Shown in pieces: positions 41,243-53,056 of a stretch of DNA of 64,000 nucleotides. A program made the position numbers and the translations under genes. The notes beneath the pieces are model-generated. The model ran no database searches. It had not been told where the DNA came from and saw nothing but the letters and a program-made list of their open reading frames with translations. Numbering within the stretch: the stretch's first letter is position 1; the number at the start of each line of letters is the position of its first letter. This DNA is from Endothia cerciana (Eukaryota > Ascomycota > Sordariomycetes > Diaporthales > Cryphonectriaceae): the NCBI GenBank assembly GCA_026119935.1, contig JALRMH010000002.1, forward strand, positions 372,001 through 436,000, in the 5' to 3' direction.

Positions 41243-43350
41243 CTAGTCTCCGAAGCGCTCAAGACCAGACACCGCCATCCCGGTGTACTCCTCCACGTCC
41301 TTGACGATACTGTCAATTGGGGTGGCATAGCTGATGTCCCGATGCGGCAGTGAGCCTTCCAAGCTTTCCGTCCCGCCCCAAAGCATGCCCATGACACACC
41401 TGCCGTTGGAGATCGAGTCCGGTCTTGCTGGGTGACGTCGGGGAGGATGGTGAAAACCGCAGACCCGCTATCCCCTTTGGCCGAGAAGGGTATGTTCTCC
41501 TCGCTGCCAAGGACACAGAGGTCTTCGTATAGGAGTCTTGTGCTATCGCCTGGATCTCCCCAGTGAAACGAAGAGACATGGTTGAGGATGCCGGCCGTGC
41601 ATCTGGTAGCCTTGCCGTACTTGTAGACATACAGAACCGCGGGTTTTTCTCCGGGACGCTCCATCTCGCGAAGCTTCTCTTTGCGACGCTTCTCTCGACC
41701 ATCTTGGACGGCTCCCATCAGCGCAGAGTTGACGTTGCCGGAGATCGTTTGGATACTATGAGGGCCAAAAGTAGAAGTGACATACTCGAGGACTTGATCT
41801 TTGGTGAAGTACTTTTCCAGCTTTATGGATTCCGCCATCAGCACCTCAGGCACACCCATTTCCTTACCGCTGTCGGTCACAACGCAGCCGGCGTTACTGA
41901 AGTAGTTGACATACTTCGAGCGCAAGTTACCAATGTACACATAGTTGCCCTTGGGAGAAACACCTATTCCGCCGGCACTGCTGTTACTGGTAGGATCATT
42001 TTCAGACTCTTCAAGGCTTATGATGGCCCAATCTCGACGCGCCTTGTCCCATACGCCGACTGGCGGCGATGCAACTATAGTGCCGATGACGGGTGGGTCT
42101 GAACAGAGGGAATCGCAATACGAGATGTACTCTTCGTAGTGCTTGATCTTGAGCACCTCTTGTTGGAGTAGCTGTTCAAAACCCGATCGCCTGTCCGCAT
42201 CACCATGGTCTGCGGGAAGCCCATACCTCTTCGCGGCGGCTTGGCATCTCCTAAGATCATCGTGAGCTTCCTTAACAAGCACAGAAATTCCTCCCGGGGA
42301 TGGTTGAGCAATCTTGATGAGTTCGGTGATAGAGGCATCGTTATCGGTGTCGTTCTCGTTGCCCGTGGGGCTGAGGCGATTGATGGGAGCTGTGGATTCC
42401 CTGGAGCATACCACGTGCCGATTCGTGAGAAGGACATTGATTGGTCTGGCCACCGTCCCAGGCTCGGCCGTGCTGCCCCGCGGCTTGAGGCACAGATACA
42501 GGCCCGAGGAGCCTGCATGGTCAAGGTCTCTGTCTTTTGAGATAGCCTGGCCGAGGTATGAGGTGAGCGGCATGGTGTATCTGGAGTGGAGAGTCTTCCG
42601 GCTCTGGAGAGGAGGGCGGGGAGGGTTGCGGGCGATGTGTACGTTCTGATGCTGCTAGACCAGGAGGGAGGTTAATGAGCTAGCCTCTCAATCACGCATA
42701 AGATGGGAAAATCAAGAACAGTAAAGGGGCAGCATACCTTGAGCAGCTGGCCCCGCCAGCTCAGAGTGGTCGGCGTCGGGTTCAGCCGAGAGACGGGCGC
42801 GTGGCTGAATATCGGACTCGAAGACAAGACAGTGAAGACTGTCAGTATCTAATCCAAAGCCATCATGCAGGAGACGGCGACACTCGTGAGCTAGGCGCAT
42901 GCCCAGGTCCCAATCCACGCTATCAGGCCTGACGCGTATGATGAGCCGTATAGGTAGCAGCTCCCCATCGCCAGCGTCTCCGAACTCGGGCTCATTGCTA
43001 GCGTCTCCAAGGTGTAGTAGGTCGAGGCCGACCTGCTGGTCGCTCAAGCATATGCGCTCGACTGTGTCGGCAATGGATCGCACGAGGGTGGAGTGGCTGT
43101 CACTTCAATTCTGGTTTTCGCTGCTCCAGAGGGCGATGATGGGGTGGGAGGTGCCCACTGGAGCGATTGTCTGACCGACTATCCAGTTCTCTGAGGTTGG
43201 GGGCCCCCAACTGATTGTGTGATCAAGAAATGAAGGGTCGGTGATACCACAGAGCTTCCCCAATGGTCACCCGACGGAGAAAGCCTGGAGAACGTACCAG
43301 GACGGACAAGGCGGGGGTCGGAACCCTTGATCGAGAGGGAGTGAGATCAT
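41243..43350 (-). pseudogene. Trypsin-fold serine-protease-like gene with disruptions
   Basis: The catalytic triad is visible in order: His in LLTNRHVV, Asp in RDWAIISLEE, Ser in FSAKGDSGSAVF. A likely start at 43350 (MISLPLDQGFRPPP) splices by GTACGT...ATCAG to WGPPTSENWIVGQTIAPVG. Three problems follow. First, an in-frame TGA near 43105 (ENQN*SDSHSTLVRSIAD). Second, near 42738 the GTATGC donor does not match the phase of the next coding block. Third, at about 41424-41430 the frame slips by one base: after PDVTQ the true C-terminus (DSISNGRCVMGMLWGG...DISYATPIDSIVKDVEEYTG) continues in another frame to TAG at 41243. Either a decaying gene or one with assembly errors. The substrate is unknown. 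Confidence 0.6.
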
Positions 43351-45582
43351 GGCGTTGATGGGGTCAAGGTCGAGGTCGAGGTGTAGTGATGGTCGGGAAG
43401 GTGTGTGTGCAGTTGTCTAGGCTGTTTATAAAGAGCACTACCGCACATGCCATCAGCCATTCGCTCAGTGACTACTGAATGAAGACGGTGACTCGCTGCC
43501 AGTGGAGGCACATTTTATTGTGGCCCGGCGATAGGCTCCCTCTCTAAGCCAGTCCAGAATTGGGCTTCGCCCCATCCTTTCTTGTCATGTGCTGAGCACC
43601 ACTAGAGTAGTAACGAGGCCTCGTAGGAAGCGCCTAGGAAACAACGCCTGGCCGCGGAGGTCTTGGTCTCGACAATCAGCAGCCGCTCACGTGGACTTGC
43701 CCGGGGCCTGCTTCTTCCCTCGACTGGCCCTCAAGAGCTTTGACAAAACATCTCTTCAGCACCCTCGAAGATCTTCCTCGCGCTATCCGTTACTAGGCGC
43801 CATGGCAAACAAGGAAGGACGCCCCACCAGTGACCAAGCTTCACGACTGCAGACGGCGAAGAATAATAAACGCCGCTGTCGACGACAGATTAACCGAATT
43901 ATTTAGGGTATTGCCTCTTTCCACCTCGAATAAATCTTCCAAGGCCAAGGATTCTCGCAAAGGCTGTAATGTACCCAAGACTGCTGTCGTGAGGAATCCG
44001 GTTCACCTAGAAGGGTGGCCCGACTGCTGGTGCTGCGAGACGCGTTTGACGCATTTCCCACCTAGCTATTGTTCGAATTGCGACATGTTTAACTAGGCCA
44101 TGGCAATAGCAGCCAACCGCTGGGATGACTTTTGAACAGCGACGAGCATTCTGGCTAGATTTCCAGGGTGAGAAGAGTTCTTGCCTAGGGCGCTTCAAGG
44201 TTGCGGAGGGGGGCTGAGTTACTTACCTGAGTTTCCAGACTCTCTTTGGTATTAATATGAGTTCAGTGCAGTTCGCTGTATGGTTGCTCTGGTTATGAAG
44301 GGGGTTAAAAATAATGTTCCTTTCATCACCCCTGTGGAGGTCTATCGTAAAGTGTAAATAGTGATCATGATATAGGCTTGAAAAGACTTTTTCCATGCCC
44401 TCCAAAGAGTCATATGAAGGTGGCCTCGGCGCGAGCCTTTCCGAGGCTGCAGAGCTTCTTCAGACACAATGCGAGCGACTCCCTGGTTTCTGGAATGGCG
44501 ACCAGCCGGCTGTTCGGGGGGAAGAAGCCAACTCGCAGTCCCAGCAGAAGTTGAGGATGCTTCCTCATTGGATGTCTTGTATTATATTGTGAATCAACTT
44601 GATGCAGTCTAGCAGAGAGCGCCAGCCGCTGTGGTCCCATCGACAGGGGCGCCGCAATTGCAATACAGAATCTTTCCGCCGTTCATTGCAGGTCCAGTAA
44701 GGGGATGCAATGGGACACGAGCCATCTATATCCACATCAACGTTAGCTAGACTTGAGGATATCATGGTCAAGGGGAGTATCGTTCTGCACATCAAGGGTC
44801 CGGATCGGCTGGCGAGGCCGGAGAGCTCCAACCAAAGTGGCGTTCATCATGAGCACAGACACAGCATGTCCTATACTTTTGACAGTGCCCTGCCAGTCCC
44901 GGACAGGCACCCACTCCCTGATTGTCCCTTTGTATGTTCATCCAAGAAGTCTCAGTAGCCTAGATACCAAGTCCGGCACTGTGACTTCCTCGCGTGATTA
45001 GTAGTATACAAGGGCCACTTGCAGATGAATATGTCTTATCCTTACTCATCTCAACACGAACAGCTTTGCCGGCTCCGTGAGATATAGAATCCTCCCACAG
45101 AAACCCAGGTCCTGCAAGGCTTTTTATATGAAACTCAGGGATTGAAAGAGGAGCTATCTGCTCTTTGTCTCAGACATATCGCTTCCTAGACTTTATCTGT
45201 GGCCAGACTCTTAGGTCAGCCTGGTTTCCTGTAAGATTAAGCAGGCAAGATCCTGGGCGGAGATCCAATGTGGTGATCAATCTGACGATACCATCACAAA
45301 TAAGGAAAGGTGAAGTCTGTAAGAACTACACAGAAGTTGACTCTCGAACCAGAGAGTGACGGCTCGGGTTGTACGAGGCATTGGCGATGGGTTCATATCC
45401 GCAAAGAGCAGCACGGATACAGGGTAATATGAGGCAGAACGCCTCAGCCTCACCAAGTTGAGCTGCTGAACGGGGAATCTACTTTTGAGCGAACATAAAA
45501 AAATGCCGTGGTTCCTTCCATCTAGCCAGTTATCCAAGCCAGACATCTCACAGTCACCTCAGGATTCTGTTCGACATCAACT
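43351..45582. other. Long intergenic stretch
   Basis: 2.2 kb. ORFs at 43.8-44.1 kb (with NKRRCRRQINRII and a CWCCETR...YCSNCDMF Cys cluster in overlapping frames) look partly gene-like but could not be joined. Otherwise nothing. Confidence 0.45.
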
Positions 45583-45939
45583 ATGAAGCTCATCACAGCC
45601 TGCGTTCTCATCCTCGCGGCGACCGCCGCGGCCAGTAAACTGCAAACAAGGCCTGAACTACTGTGGACAGGCTCTTCTCAACATTGGTACGTTGCAAACA
45701 CCCCTCCACCTACCCCAGACCGACTCTCGGCAGCTAGAACTAATTTTCCGCAATCCATAGGGAAATACCAGCCGCAGATTGATCAAGCGATGTCCGATGC
45801 AGGTGCTAAGGAGGTCAACGGCGGGCGAGACGGCCTATTCTACTGCGAAGGGGGAGCCAATGGGATCATAAAATACCTCGAACACTGCGGCTATGGGTGT
45901 AAGGACAACGGTGACAACAAGAGTGATACCTGCATTTAG
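45583..45939 (+). CDS. Small secreted cysteine-containing protein, effector-like
   Basis: A single exon of 118 residues. The signal peptide (MKLITACVLILAATAAAS) should be cut near residue 18. The mature protein of about 100 residues has all four of its Cys in the last 32 residues (YCEGG, HCGYGCKD, DTCI), probably two disulfides, and aromatic/Pro-rich sequence before (QHWYVANTPPPTPDR). Size, export signal and Cys pattern fit small secreted proteins and candidate effectors. No named family recognised. It lies isolated in intergenic DNA, as such genes often do. Confidence 0.65.
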   Translation: MKLITACVLILAATAAASKLQTRPELLWTGSSQHWYVANTPPPTPDRLSAARTNFPQSIGKYQPQIDQAMSDAGAKEVNGGRDGLFYCEGGANGIIKYLEHCGYGCKDNGDNKSDTCI

Positions 45940-48695
45940 AATGCCACGACCTGATGCGACTACATAGATGATGCCTGGTCCGGGGGGGGGGGTTCAAAGA
46001 GATTTTTCCTTCCAGAGAGCCGCTGAGAACAGCGACAAGAGCCGTCTGCCCCTATATCTTAACCAATCACTATTGTTATTCTAGACCATCGTGTACGGCA
46101 TATTGCTCAGAACACCGTCAAGATCCTTCGGCTTATGTTTGGGACATGAATGGCATTGCTTCATGGTGGCATGATGAGTTTACGTCGATCATATCGAGGC
46201 ACAACCAGTAGTGGCAGTCTTCTATTTGGAAAGCCCTGAAAGTAACAACTTTTCCGCCTCGAGAACAGCTGCACGCATATGCTGTGGAGATTCCTTACGC
46301 CACCCCGGGAACGACGTTGTGGGAGGGTCTTCTTGCATGTGAAAGGTTTGAAGTGTACTACATAGTAGATGCAGTGTCTGCAGGTGCCCGGGCTAACTGG
46401 GTCTGGTCTGGCATGTTCCCCCGAACCGGGTTGGGGGGGGGGGGGTCCCAATGAGCTTGAGGGTGACGTCACTGCAGCTGTCGATATCATCTCGCCTCGA
46501 CAACTTTTCACCTCCGGAGGCTCACAACCAAGGCCGGGGAGAAGAACCGCCACAGTACCATGAGTGCTCAGTGCTCCCTCACCGTCTCTGTTTGGGTCCC
46601 GGACTTGAGGCCCACCAATTCGGTTCCGAGCACCCTCCTTGGTGCCTCGCTCACGATTACAGCCTTCGGAGGCCGCCGTGGCACGATGCTGCTCCTGGAA
46701 TTCAAGACGAGACGCGCTAGAGCATCCACCCGGGGGGGGGCGGGGCGAGAGGGTGAGCGCATAGCGACAAACCGGATTTCGAGCCCAGCTGCCGAGCCCT
46801 GGACATGCACATGAGTGGCTGCCCGGTAAACCAAGCGACTGGGCGAAATTGGTCCTCCAAAGATAGACGTGGGTGGCACCGTCTGATGTTTCCAGGAAAA
46901 CAAACTTTCCTGTTGAAGATCGGGCCCCACGTACAAAGCACAGTAGAGCTTGCACAGCCGGGACTTGTCGATGGCGCCGGTGACGGTAGGGGCCTGGTCG
47001 TCTCGGGACAGGCTGGGATTCATAACGCAGGTTTGGACGTCTGTGAGGTCTACAACGTCCCCGACTGTCGCATGCTGTACCACGCCTGGGTCGCCTTGAC
47101 GGGGCAGAGTCTCCCTGGCCAAGTATAGACTACGATGTGCAGGTGTGCCCGACATCTTCCCAGATCTGCTATGCCGCATGACAGCAGGTTGAACATGTTT
47201 CATCTCGCGTGCTACCTTCGAACCGCTCATCGTGCGTTTCGGGTGGCCGGGAAGGGAAACGTGGACGGGGGGATCTCTCTGGGGGGCGGTCTTTTGTCCT
47301 TGGCAAACAAGATTGGGGCGGCGTCAAGACCCCAGATGCACGAATCTCCCGTGGGGTAGGTACCATAGCATCAACCCAACCCATCGGCATGGGCACCACG
47401 CCACCCACGGGCGCGAGGTGTATTCGTGCATGCTGCGTGGAGCTTCTTCAAGCCACAAGCTCCCAGCGGACAACGTCATCACGGTGGGGCCGGGGGATGT
47501 CATGCTGGCCAGCGCTGCTCGGAATCTCGACATCTGCTTCTGGTGCCGCCATTCCTGAGGACTGATTTCCCGTTCCCTGGCTCGAGATCACGGTTCCCCC
47601 CCGGGGCCGGCCTCATCCGCTTCATGACGTTACCCTGCAGGAGGACCCTCTTCCTGGGCCAGGAGGCCCTGGAGGATCGACGAGGGGCCTCGCCGGTCTG
47701 AGCTGCCCTGGGGCGATGAAGGCGTCGGGACACCTGGCCATGGTGATTCTGTTCTGCCTTCTGCATGTCAAGTGTCAGTGGTGCAGCTGCCCCTACGTAA
47801 CATGAGGGCAGGGCCTTGGGAGGGCATGCATGCATCATCTGGGGGAGGCCGCCCCCAGGTAGTAGATAGATGTTCTTGATTGGGCGGGATGCTCAGGAGC
47901 GGACCTCGACGGCGCCTTGGAGAACCTCTGGAGTAACACGGGGGGGGGGGGGGCGAATGGAGGGGTAGCAGAGCACGCTAGGCCGCATGCTGATGGGAAG
48001 ACACGTCGTGAAATTGCATTATCGATATCAGCTCCCAATTGCTTCTCCCCTCTCCTGTTGGGTACGGGCCAGGTCAGGCCGCCAATCAAGGCATACAGAT
48101 CATCCACAGCTTCTGACGCAACAGACTCTGCAGATAGCTATACCACGCAGCTCCTGGCCCGTTCCCTCCTACGTACCACTGCCTCCCAACCTCGACATCT
48201 GGCAGATACCCTCATGTTCTCATAAAAACAACCCTCTTCTCAAAGAGGGACCCCGCCCACTTCCGTCAAACCCCCCTTACGGCCAAAGTGAGTATGATCT
48301 ATGCGTGCCCGTCATGCTGTCCCTCCAAGACCGAACCCTTCCTGTGTCGCTCCCAAGGTTTGCACTTGCGAGGTGGCGGACGAGGCTAACGATGCAACAA
48401 CGCTAGGAAGAGTCCCTTCTTCCCTCACCCACAGCCATTCCGTCGTCCTAGACTACCTTTTCTTTCGATGACATCCGCCTCTCCCCAGCCTTTACTATAT
48501 CATCCTGTGTGGCCAATCGCCTCTCCACCGTGGGGCCATCGGCTAGAGCCCCACCCCGGGCGCCAGAGCATCTGATCACAGGCACCTTCGATCCCAGCAG
48601 GCAGTCGAGCAGTCCTACCCACCACAGACAGCACGCCTCGGGACAACCGGCCAGAGAGCGTATACCATAACACAGAGCCCTCAAAAACCACAAAC
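45940..48695. other. Long intergenic / 5' region of the MAPKK gene
   Basis: 2.75 kb with poly-G tracts at about 45980, 46433, 46732 and 47940. ORFs on both strands, including a 264-residue one at 46161-46955, have no family resemblance and overlap one another in conflicting frames. Confidence 0.5.
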
Positions 48696-50794
48696 ATGTC
48701 AGATTCTCCGGATTCCGTGCCGGCCACGCCGGACGAGCAGGTCGAGAGCAACCCTGCCTCCCCTGGTTCTGAAGCCGACGACTCCTCTGAAGCCAGTACG
48801 CCGCTCGACCCCCCGGGCGCCCCGTTCGACCCGGCCCTCCCGAAAGATTTCCTGCCCCGTCGGGTTCCTTCGTTACGAACCGTGTCGGCTCCCCAGAACG
48901 CCAGCATGAGTCCGAGCTCCAGCGTGACAGGCACCCTCAACACGGCCCGCCGGCCCCCGGCGGCAAGCAACCTGCCCATGGACCTGATGGCCAAGGCACG
49001 GGCGCTACAAGCCGAGCGGGCGGGTCTGCCCCGGCCCGGCCTCAACACGCAGCAGCACAGCTCGTCGCCAATGTCAGGAAGGTCAGGCTCGCCCATGGCG
49101 GGAGGGTTTCCGGGAGGTCTGCCTGGCGGCTTGAAGCTGCCGGGCGGCATGGGCGGCATGGGCGGCATGGGTGGTATGGGCGGTATGGGCGGTATGGGTG
49201 GCCTGTCACGGCCGGCCCCTCAGAACCTCCCCCGGTCCGCTCCTGTGGTGCCTGGTCTGCCAGGGAGGAAGCCGGGTCTTAGCGAACGGAGGAAGATGAA
49301 CCTTGGCGGGTTCCCCGGAGGCCCACCGCCTGCTGCGACGCCCAAGCTGTCCGATATCAACGGAAGCGATGGCGCGTTGGGATCGAACGCGGATGGCTCA
49401 ACGATGGGCTCCAAGATGGACGAGTACAAAAAATTCGTCGACTCACAAAAGGGCTGGATCACTTTTGAGGGCGCAGCAACGATCACCAAGTCGGGGGTCA
49501 ACTTTGCCAGCGGGGCAACCTTCTCGATCTCATTAGACGAGATCGATATTGTGGACGAACTCGGCAAGGGCAACTACGGTACCGTGTACAAGGTCCGGCA
49601 CGCCCGGCCAAGGATCCCTCGGTTTGGCCAGGGCCTCAGCGGCTTCAAGCCGTCCTCCAGGCAGAACTCGGGCCTCTCCGAGAGGGATGAGTCGTCCGGG
49701 GGCGAGAGCTCGCCTCTGTCCCCCCAAGGTGCCCGGGCAGACGGCACGACGGGGCGGGTCATGGCGATGAAGGAGATCAGGTTAGAGCTGGACGAGGCCA
49801 AATTCACGACGATCCTCAAGGAGCTGGTCATCCTCCACGAGTGTTCCTCTCCGTACATAATCGACTTCTACGGGGCCTTCTTCCAGGAAGGCGCCGTGTA
49901 CATGTGCATCGAGTACATGGACGGCGGCTCCATCGACAAGACCTACGCCGGCGGTATACCGGAGGGCATCCTCAGGAAGATCACCTACAGCACGATAATG
50001 GGGCTGAAGTCGTTGAAGGACGAACACAACATCATACACCGGGATGTGAAACCTACGAATATCCTCGTCAACACCAGGGGCCAGGTCAAGATTTGTGACT
50101 TTGGTGTGAGTGGCAACCTGGTGGCAAGTATTGCAAAGACGAACATCGGCTGCCAGAGCTACATGGCTCCGGAGCGCATCTCCGGCGGAGGCATGACCGC
50201 TGGGGCGGACGGCACCTACAGCGTCCAGAGTGACATCTGGAGCCTGGGCCTGACGATCATTGAGTGCGCAATGGGCAAATACCCCTATCCACCAGAGATA
50301 TCCTCAACCATCTTTGGTCAGCTCAACGTAAGTGGACCTCGACCTGCATTTCAGAGATGTTAGCTTAACCTAGATACGCCCTGCAGGCAATCGTCGAGGG
50401 CGATCCGCCAGACCTGCCCGCCGAGGGCTACTCCGCGCTAGCACGCGACTTCGTCAAGTCATGTCTGAACAAGAACCCCAAGAAGCGCCACACATACCCC
50501 ATGCTCCTGCAGCACCCTTGGATCAAATCCCTCGGCAATCCCGAGACCATCACCGAGGAGGCCGAAGCCGAGACGGAGGCGACTGAGAACGAACTCGCCG
50601 ATGCCGCCGCCAGGCAACTCAATATCAGCAGCGAGGGTGCGGGCGACGACGAGGTCTCGGTGTGGGTCAACGACGTGCTGGATCGCAAGCGAAAGGGGCT
50701 CCAGCCGGAGTCGGCCGAGAGACCTGCCCTCCACGCCGCGCCCCTGGATACCGTCAGCCCCGCCGGCAGCCCGATGGTTGCGGGGTCTGGGTAG
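48696..50794 (+). CDS. PBS2: HOG-pathway MAP kinase kinase (Pbs2/OS-5 type)
   Basis: The dual-specificity MAPKK that activates the Hog1/OS-2 MAP kinase in osmotic stress and in the response to phenylpyrrole and dicarboximide fungicides. Exons 48696-50327 and 50387-50794 (59-nt intron, GTAAGT...CTGCAG) give 679 residues. The N-terminal 275 residues are regulatory, Ser/Pro-rich, with a run of seven MGG units at about 150-172. A conserved segment, DEYKKFVDSQKGWITFEGAA, precedes the kinase. Kinase landmarks: GKGNYG, AMKEIRL (Lys359), HRDVKPTN (Asp450), CDFGVSG, the activation loop SIAKTNIGCQSYMAPE with its Ser and Thr, and SVQSDIWSLGLTIIE. A Ser/Gly-rich insert of about 45 residues lies between the Gly loop and beta-3 Lys, as is usual in filamentous fungi. 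Intact. Confidence 0.93.
49141..49204 (+). repeat. In-frame Met-Gly-Gly minisatellite within PBS2
   Basis: Seven near-perfect 9-base units (GGCATGGGC / GGTATGGGC) encoding MGG repeats in the regulatory arm. Copy number is likely to vary between strains. Confidence 0.85.
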
Positions 50795-53056
50795 GATTCT
50801 ACTGGTCTGTCCGGAGGGCAGGCCCGTGACACCGGAATAGAAGTGGGCAGGGAACTTGTATGAGAAACGCGGCATTCTGTACCTGAAGTACCTTTCAAAT
50901 CACCACCACCTTCCCTCTAGGCAGGTGTGCGCTTGCCTTGAGACCAACGCCCGGACCGGCTTCGGGCCTTGTTTGTTCTTCATCCGCGCCACCACCTATC
51001 ACAATTTCCCCTCCCACCACCCAACGGCTGCGAGGGGGAAGGCGACCCAGCACAAAGCACGACACAACTTTTCACCACTCCTGTCATACATTATCTGTGG
51101 AAGAGCGAGGCATACCGGAGCGGGGCGGATGGAATACATATATTGTGCGCATGGTTAACGTTTTAAATCTATTGACTGGATCACACGAGTTCTATCCGAG
51201 AAAGCAGCTGATGAAAGACAGAATGTATGGGGGGCAACTTCTCTTGCTTATCTGGTTTCCTGAGGCCGTGAGGGCCTGCTCAGTATTGACGGCGGTGCTC
51301 TCGTTTCTCGCCAGAACCCTGCAGATTTTTGAAGAAGTGGAAACGTGGAAATCTGGCGCCCACGGTGCGGCCGGTGGTCCAGGGGTCTTTGTGGGATATC
51401 TACGTGAGGCAGGTCGGCCGTCCCGCTTTGGATCGCGGATGGCACTGGGCGAGCAGGTAGTCAGTCGGCCAGTCAGTCAGCTGTGGCAGCGGCAAGAGAA
51501 ATACCAGACACCAAAACCCAACGAACGGTGTCGCGCGTCGGTGGGTGACCCACCGTGCGCGCCCCTCAGTGTCGCTGAGGACCGCACTGCGTCTTTGTGA
51601 TCAATAGCGACATCGATGCTGCATCCGGGACGCTGGCATTGTCACTATATAAAAGGATGAACGTCATCGAGGATACTAGTTGCCTCTCCGAGAGCCAGAG
51701 GCATGAGATTCCTCTGAGAATCCGACATAGGGGACACGCTCAGGAGAAGTTCTACGCAGGCCCTCGTCGTTTTCCTTGCACCCGGCGCGGGCGGTACCCG
51801 CCTGCGCAGACGGGATCGGGAGGCCCCCGTCTCCAGCTTGCAGGTGAAGATCTGGTACCTATGCAGCAGCCGCCGCCGCAGCCACGGAGAGGCCCCAGAG
51901 GGAGGGGGCAGCCGTGCTGAGCACCGTTGTTTCTACACTGCCATCGAGACGTACGCGGGGAATGAGAGCGCAACGCTGAGTCTAGGACACACGAAGTAAA
52001 GACCAGTGTATAGGCCATCGTGTAGAGTAGCGTGGAGTCCTGCATTGGCTTTGTATAGACGTGAACAGGGTGACGTCGATTGGTCAGAAGCAGCGTGAGG
52101 AGGGCGAGGATACAGATAGGCGTCGTCCTGGTCGTCATATGGCAGCGAGCGGTGCCACTTACCCCCATAGTAACTATGACAGTCCCTCCGATGCGGCGAA
52201 GCAAAAACCTCCTTCACATCTCATTCCGGATTTGGCTTCGAGGTAGAGGAGGACCTTGGAAGATACTTTGCGCTAGCTTGTGAGGGCTGAGCTTCCTGTC
52301 AAGGTTTGTCAGGGAACAGGCCTCCCGGGGCCTGCGCTTCCAAGTCACCTACCACGTAGCGGGTGGCGTGCCATCTAACTAACCCCCCTAACCCCCCTAA
52401 CCCAACCCTCCCCCCCCCCCCACCCAAAGTGAACTAACTCCCCAAAGTGCCTCCCCCCAACGAAGGGCTTCGTCACTCCCTCCCTCCCTCCCTCCCGTTC
52501 CTTGTCTTATCAACCTGCCGTCTCTCCCGACAACCACGGCCAAACCTGCAGAGAAAGAGGGCCCATCGACCCATAGTCCGACATTGAAGAGACCCAATCC
52601 CATCTCCCGTGCCTCGTCAGCTTCTTGCACCCCTTGAACGTCTCTGGCCCCGGACTTCGGCAGCAGCGCGATGATTGCGGTGTTGTGAGAGAGAGCGCCT
52701 TGGCAGCTGGTCCGAGCGGCACATGCAAGAACCCCCCAAGACAGGCGCCTCAGATCCAGCAGACGAACCGCCGCGGCCCAAGAAGCGAAACACCAAACGT
52801 CAAGGCCTCCCTCGCCCCCCCGCCAAGAGGTACCCGAGACCAACAGGCCGCCGGGACTCCACAGCTCAGGCCGCCAGGGCTCCACGCCCACGACACGTTG
52901 TGACCCTGCTGAGACCTCTGCGCCTAGCCTAGCAGCACGGATAAAAGAAGGTTACGAAGGCAGGGCCTCCAGACCGTTTCGACACCTGCGCCGACTCAGA
53001 CCCGCCCGAGCCTCAGCGCTGCCTCGGAAGGTTAAAGAGGCAATCCCTCGCCCACG
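50795..53056. other. Long intergenic stretch
   Basis: 2.26 kb. Contains a telomere-like C-rich patch at about 52379-52430, a CCCT run at about 52480-52496 and no supported gene. The last 400 bases are probably promoter and leader of the transporter. Confidence 0.55.
52379..52430. repeat. Degenerate telomere-like C-rich patch
   Basis: AACCCCCCTAACCCCCCTAA followed by CCCAACCCT and a long C run. It resembles CCCTAA repeats but with extra Cs. Probably a low-complexity tract. Confidence 0.5.

Noticed and set aside
43802..44096. Small genes in overlapping frames (one with a Cys cluster)
   Set aside because: Could not be joined to any start, splice or neighbour; too short and unsupported.
46161..46955. 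264-codon minus-strand frame
   Set aside because: No start context, no family resemblance, overlaps several equally long frames on both strands in a poly-G-rich spacer.
52379..52430. Interstitial telomere marking a chromosome fusion
   Set aside because: Only two or three degenerate CCCTAA-like units inside a C-rich tract; too weak to infer a telomere.
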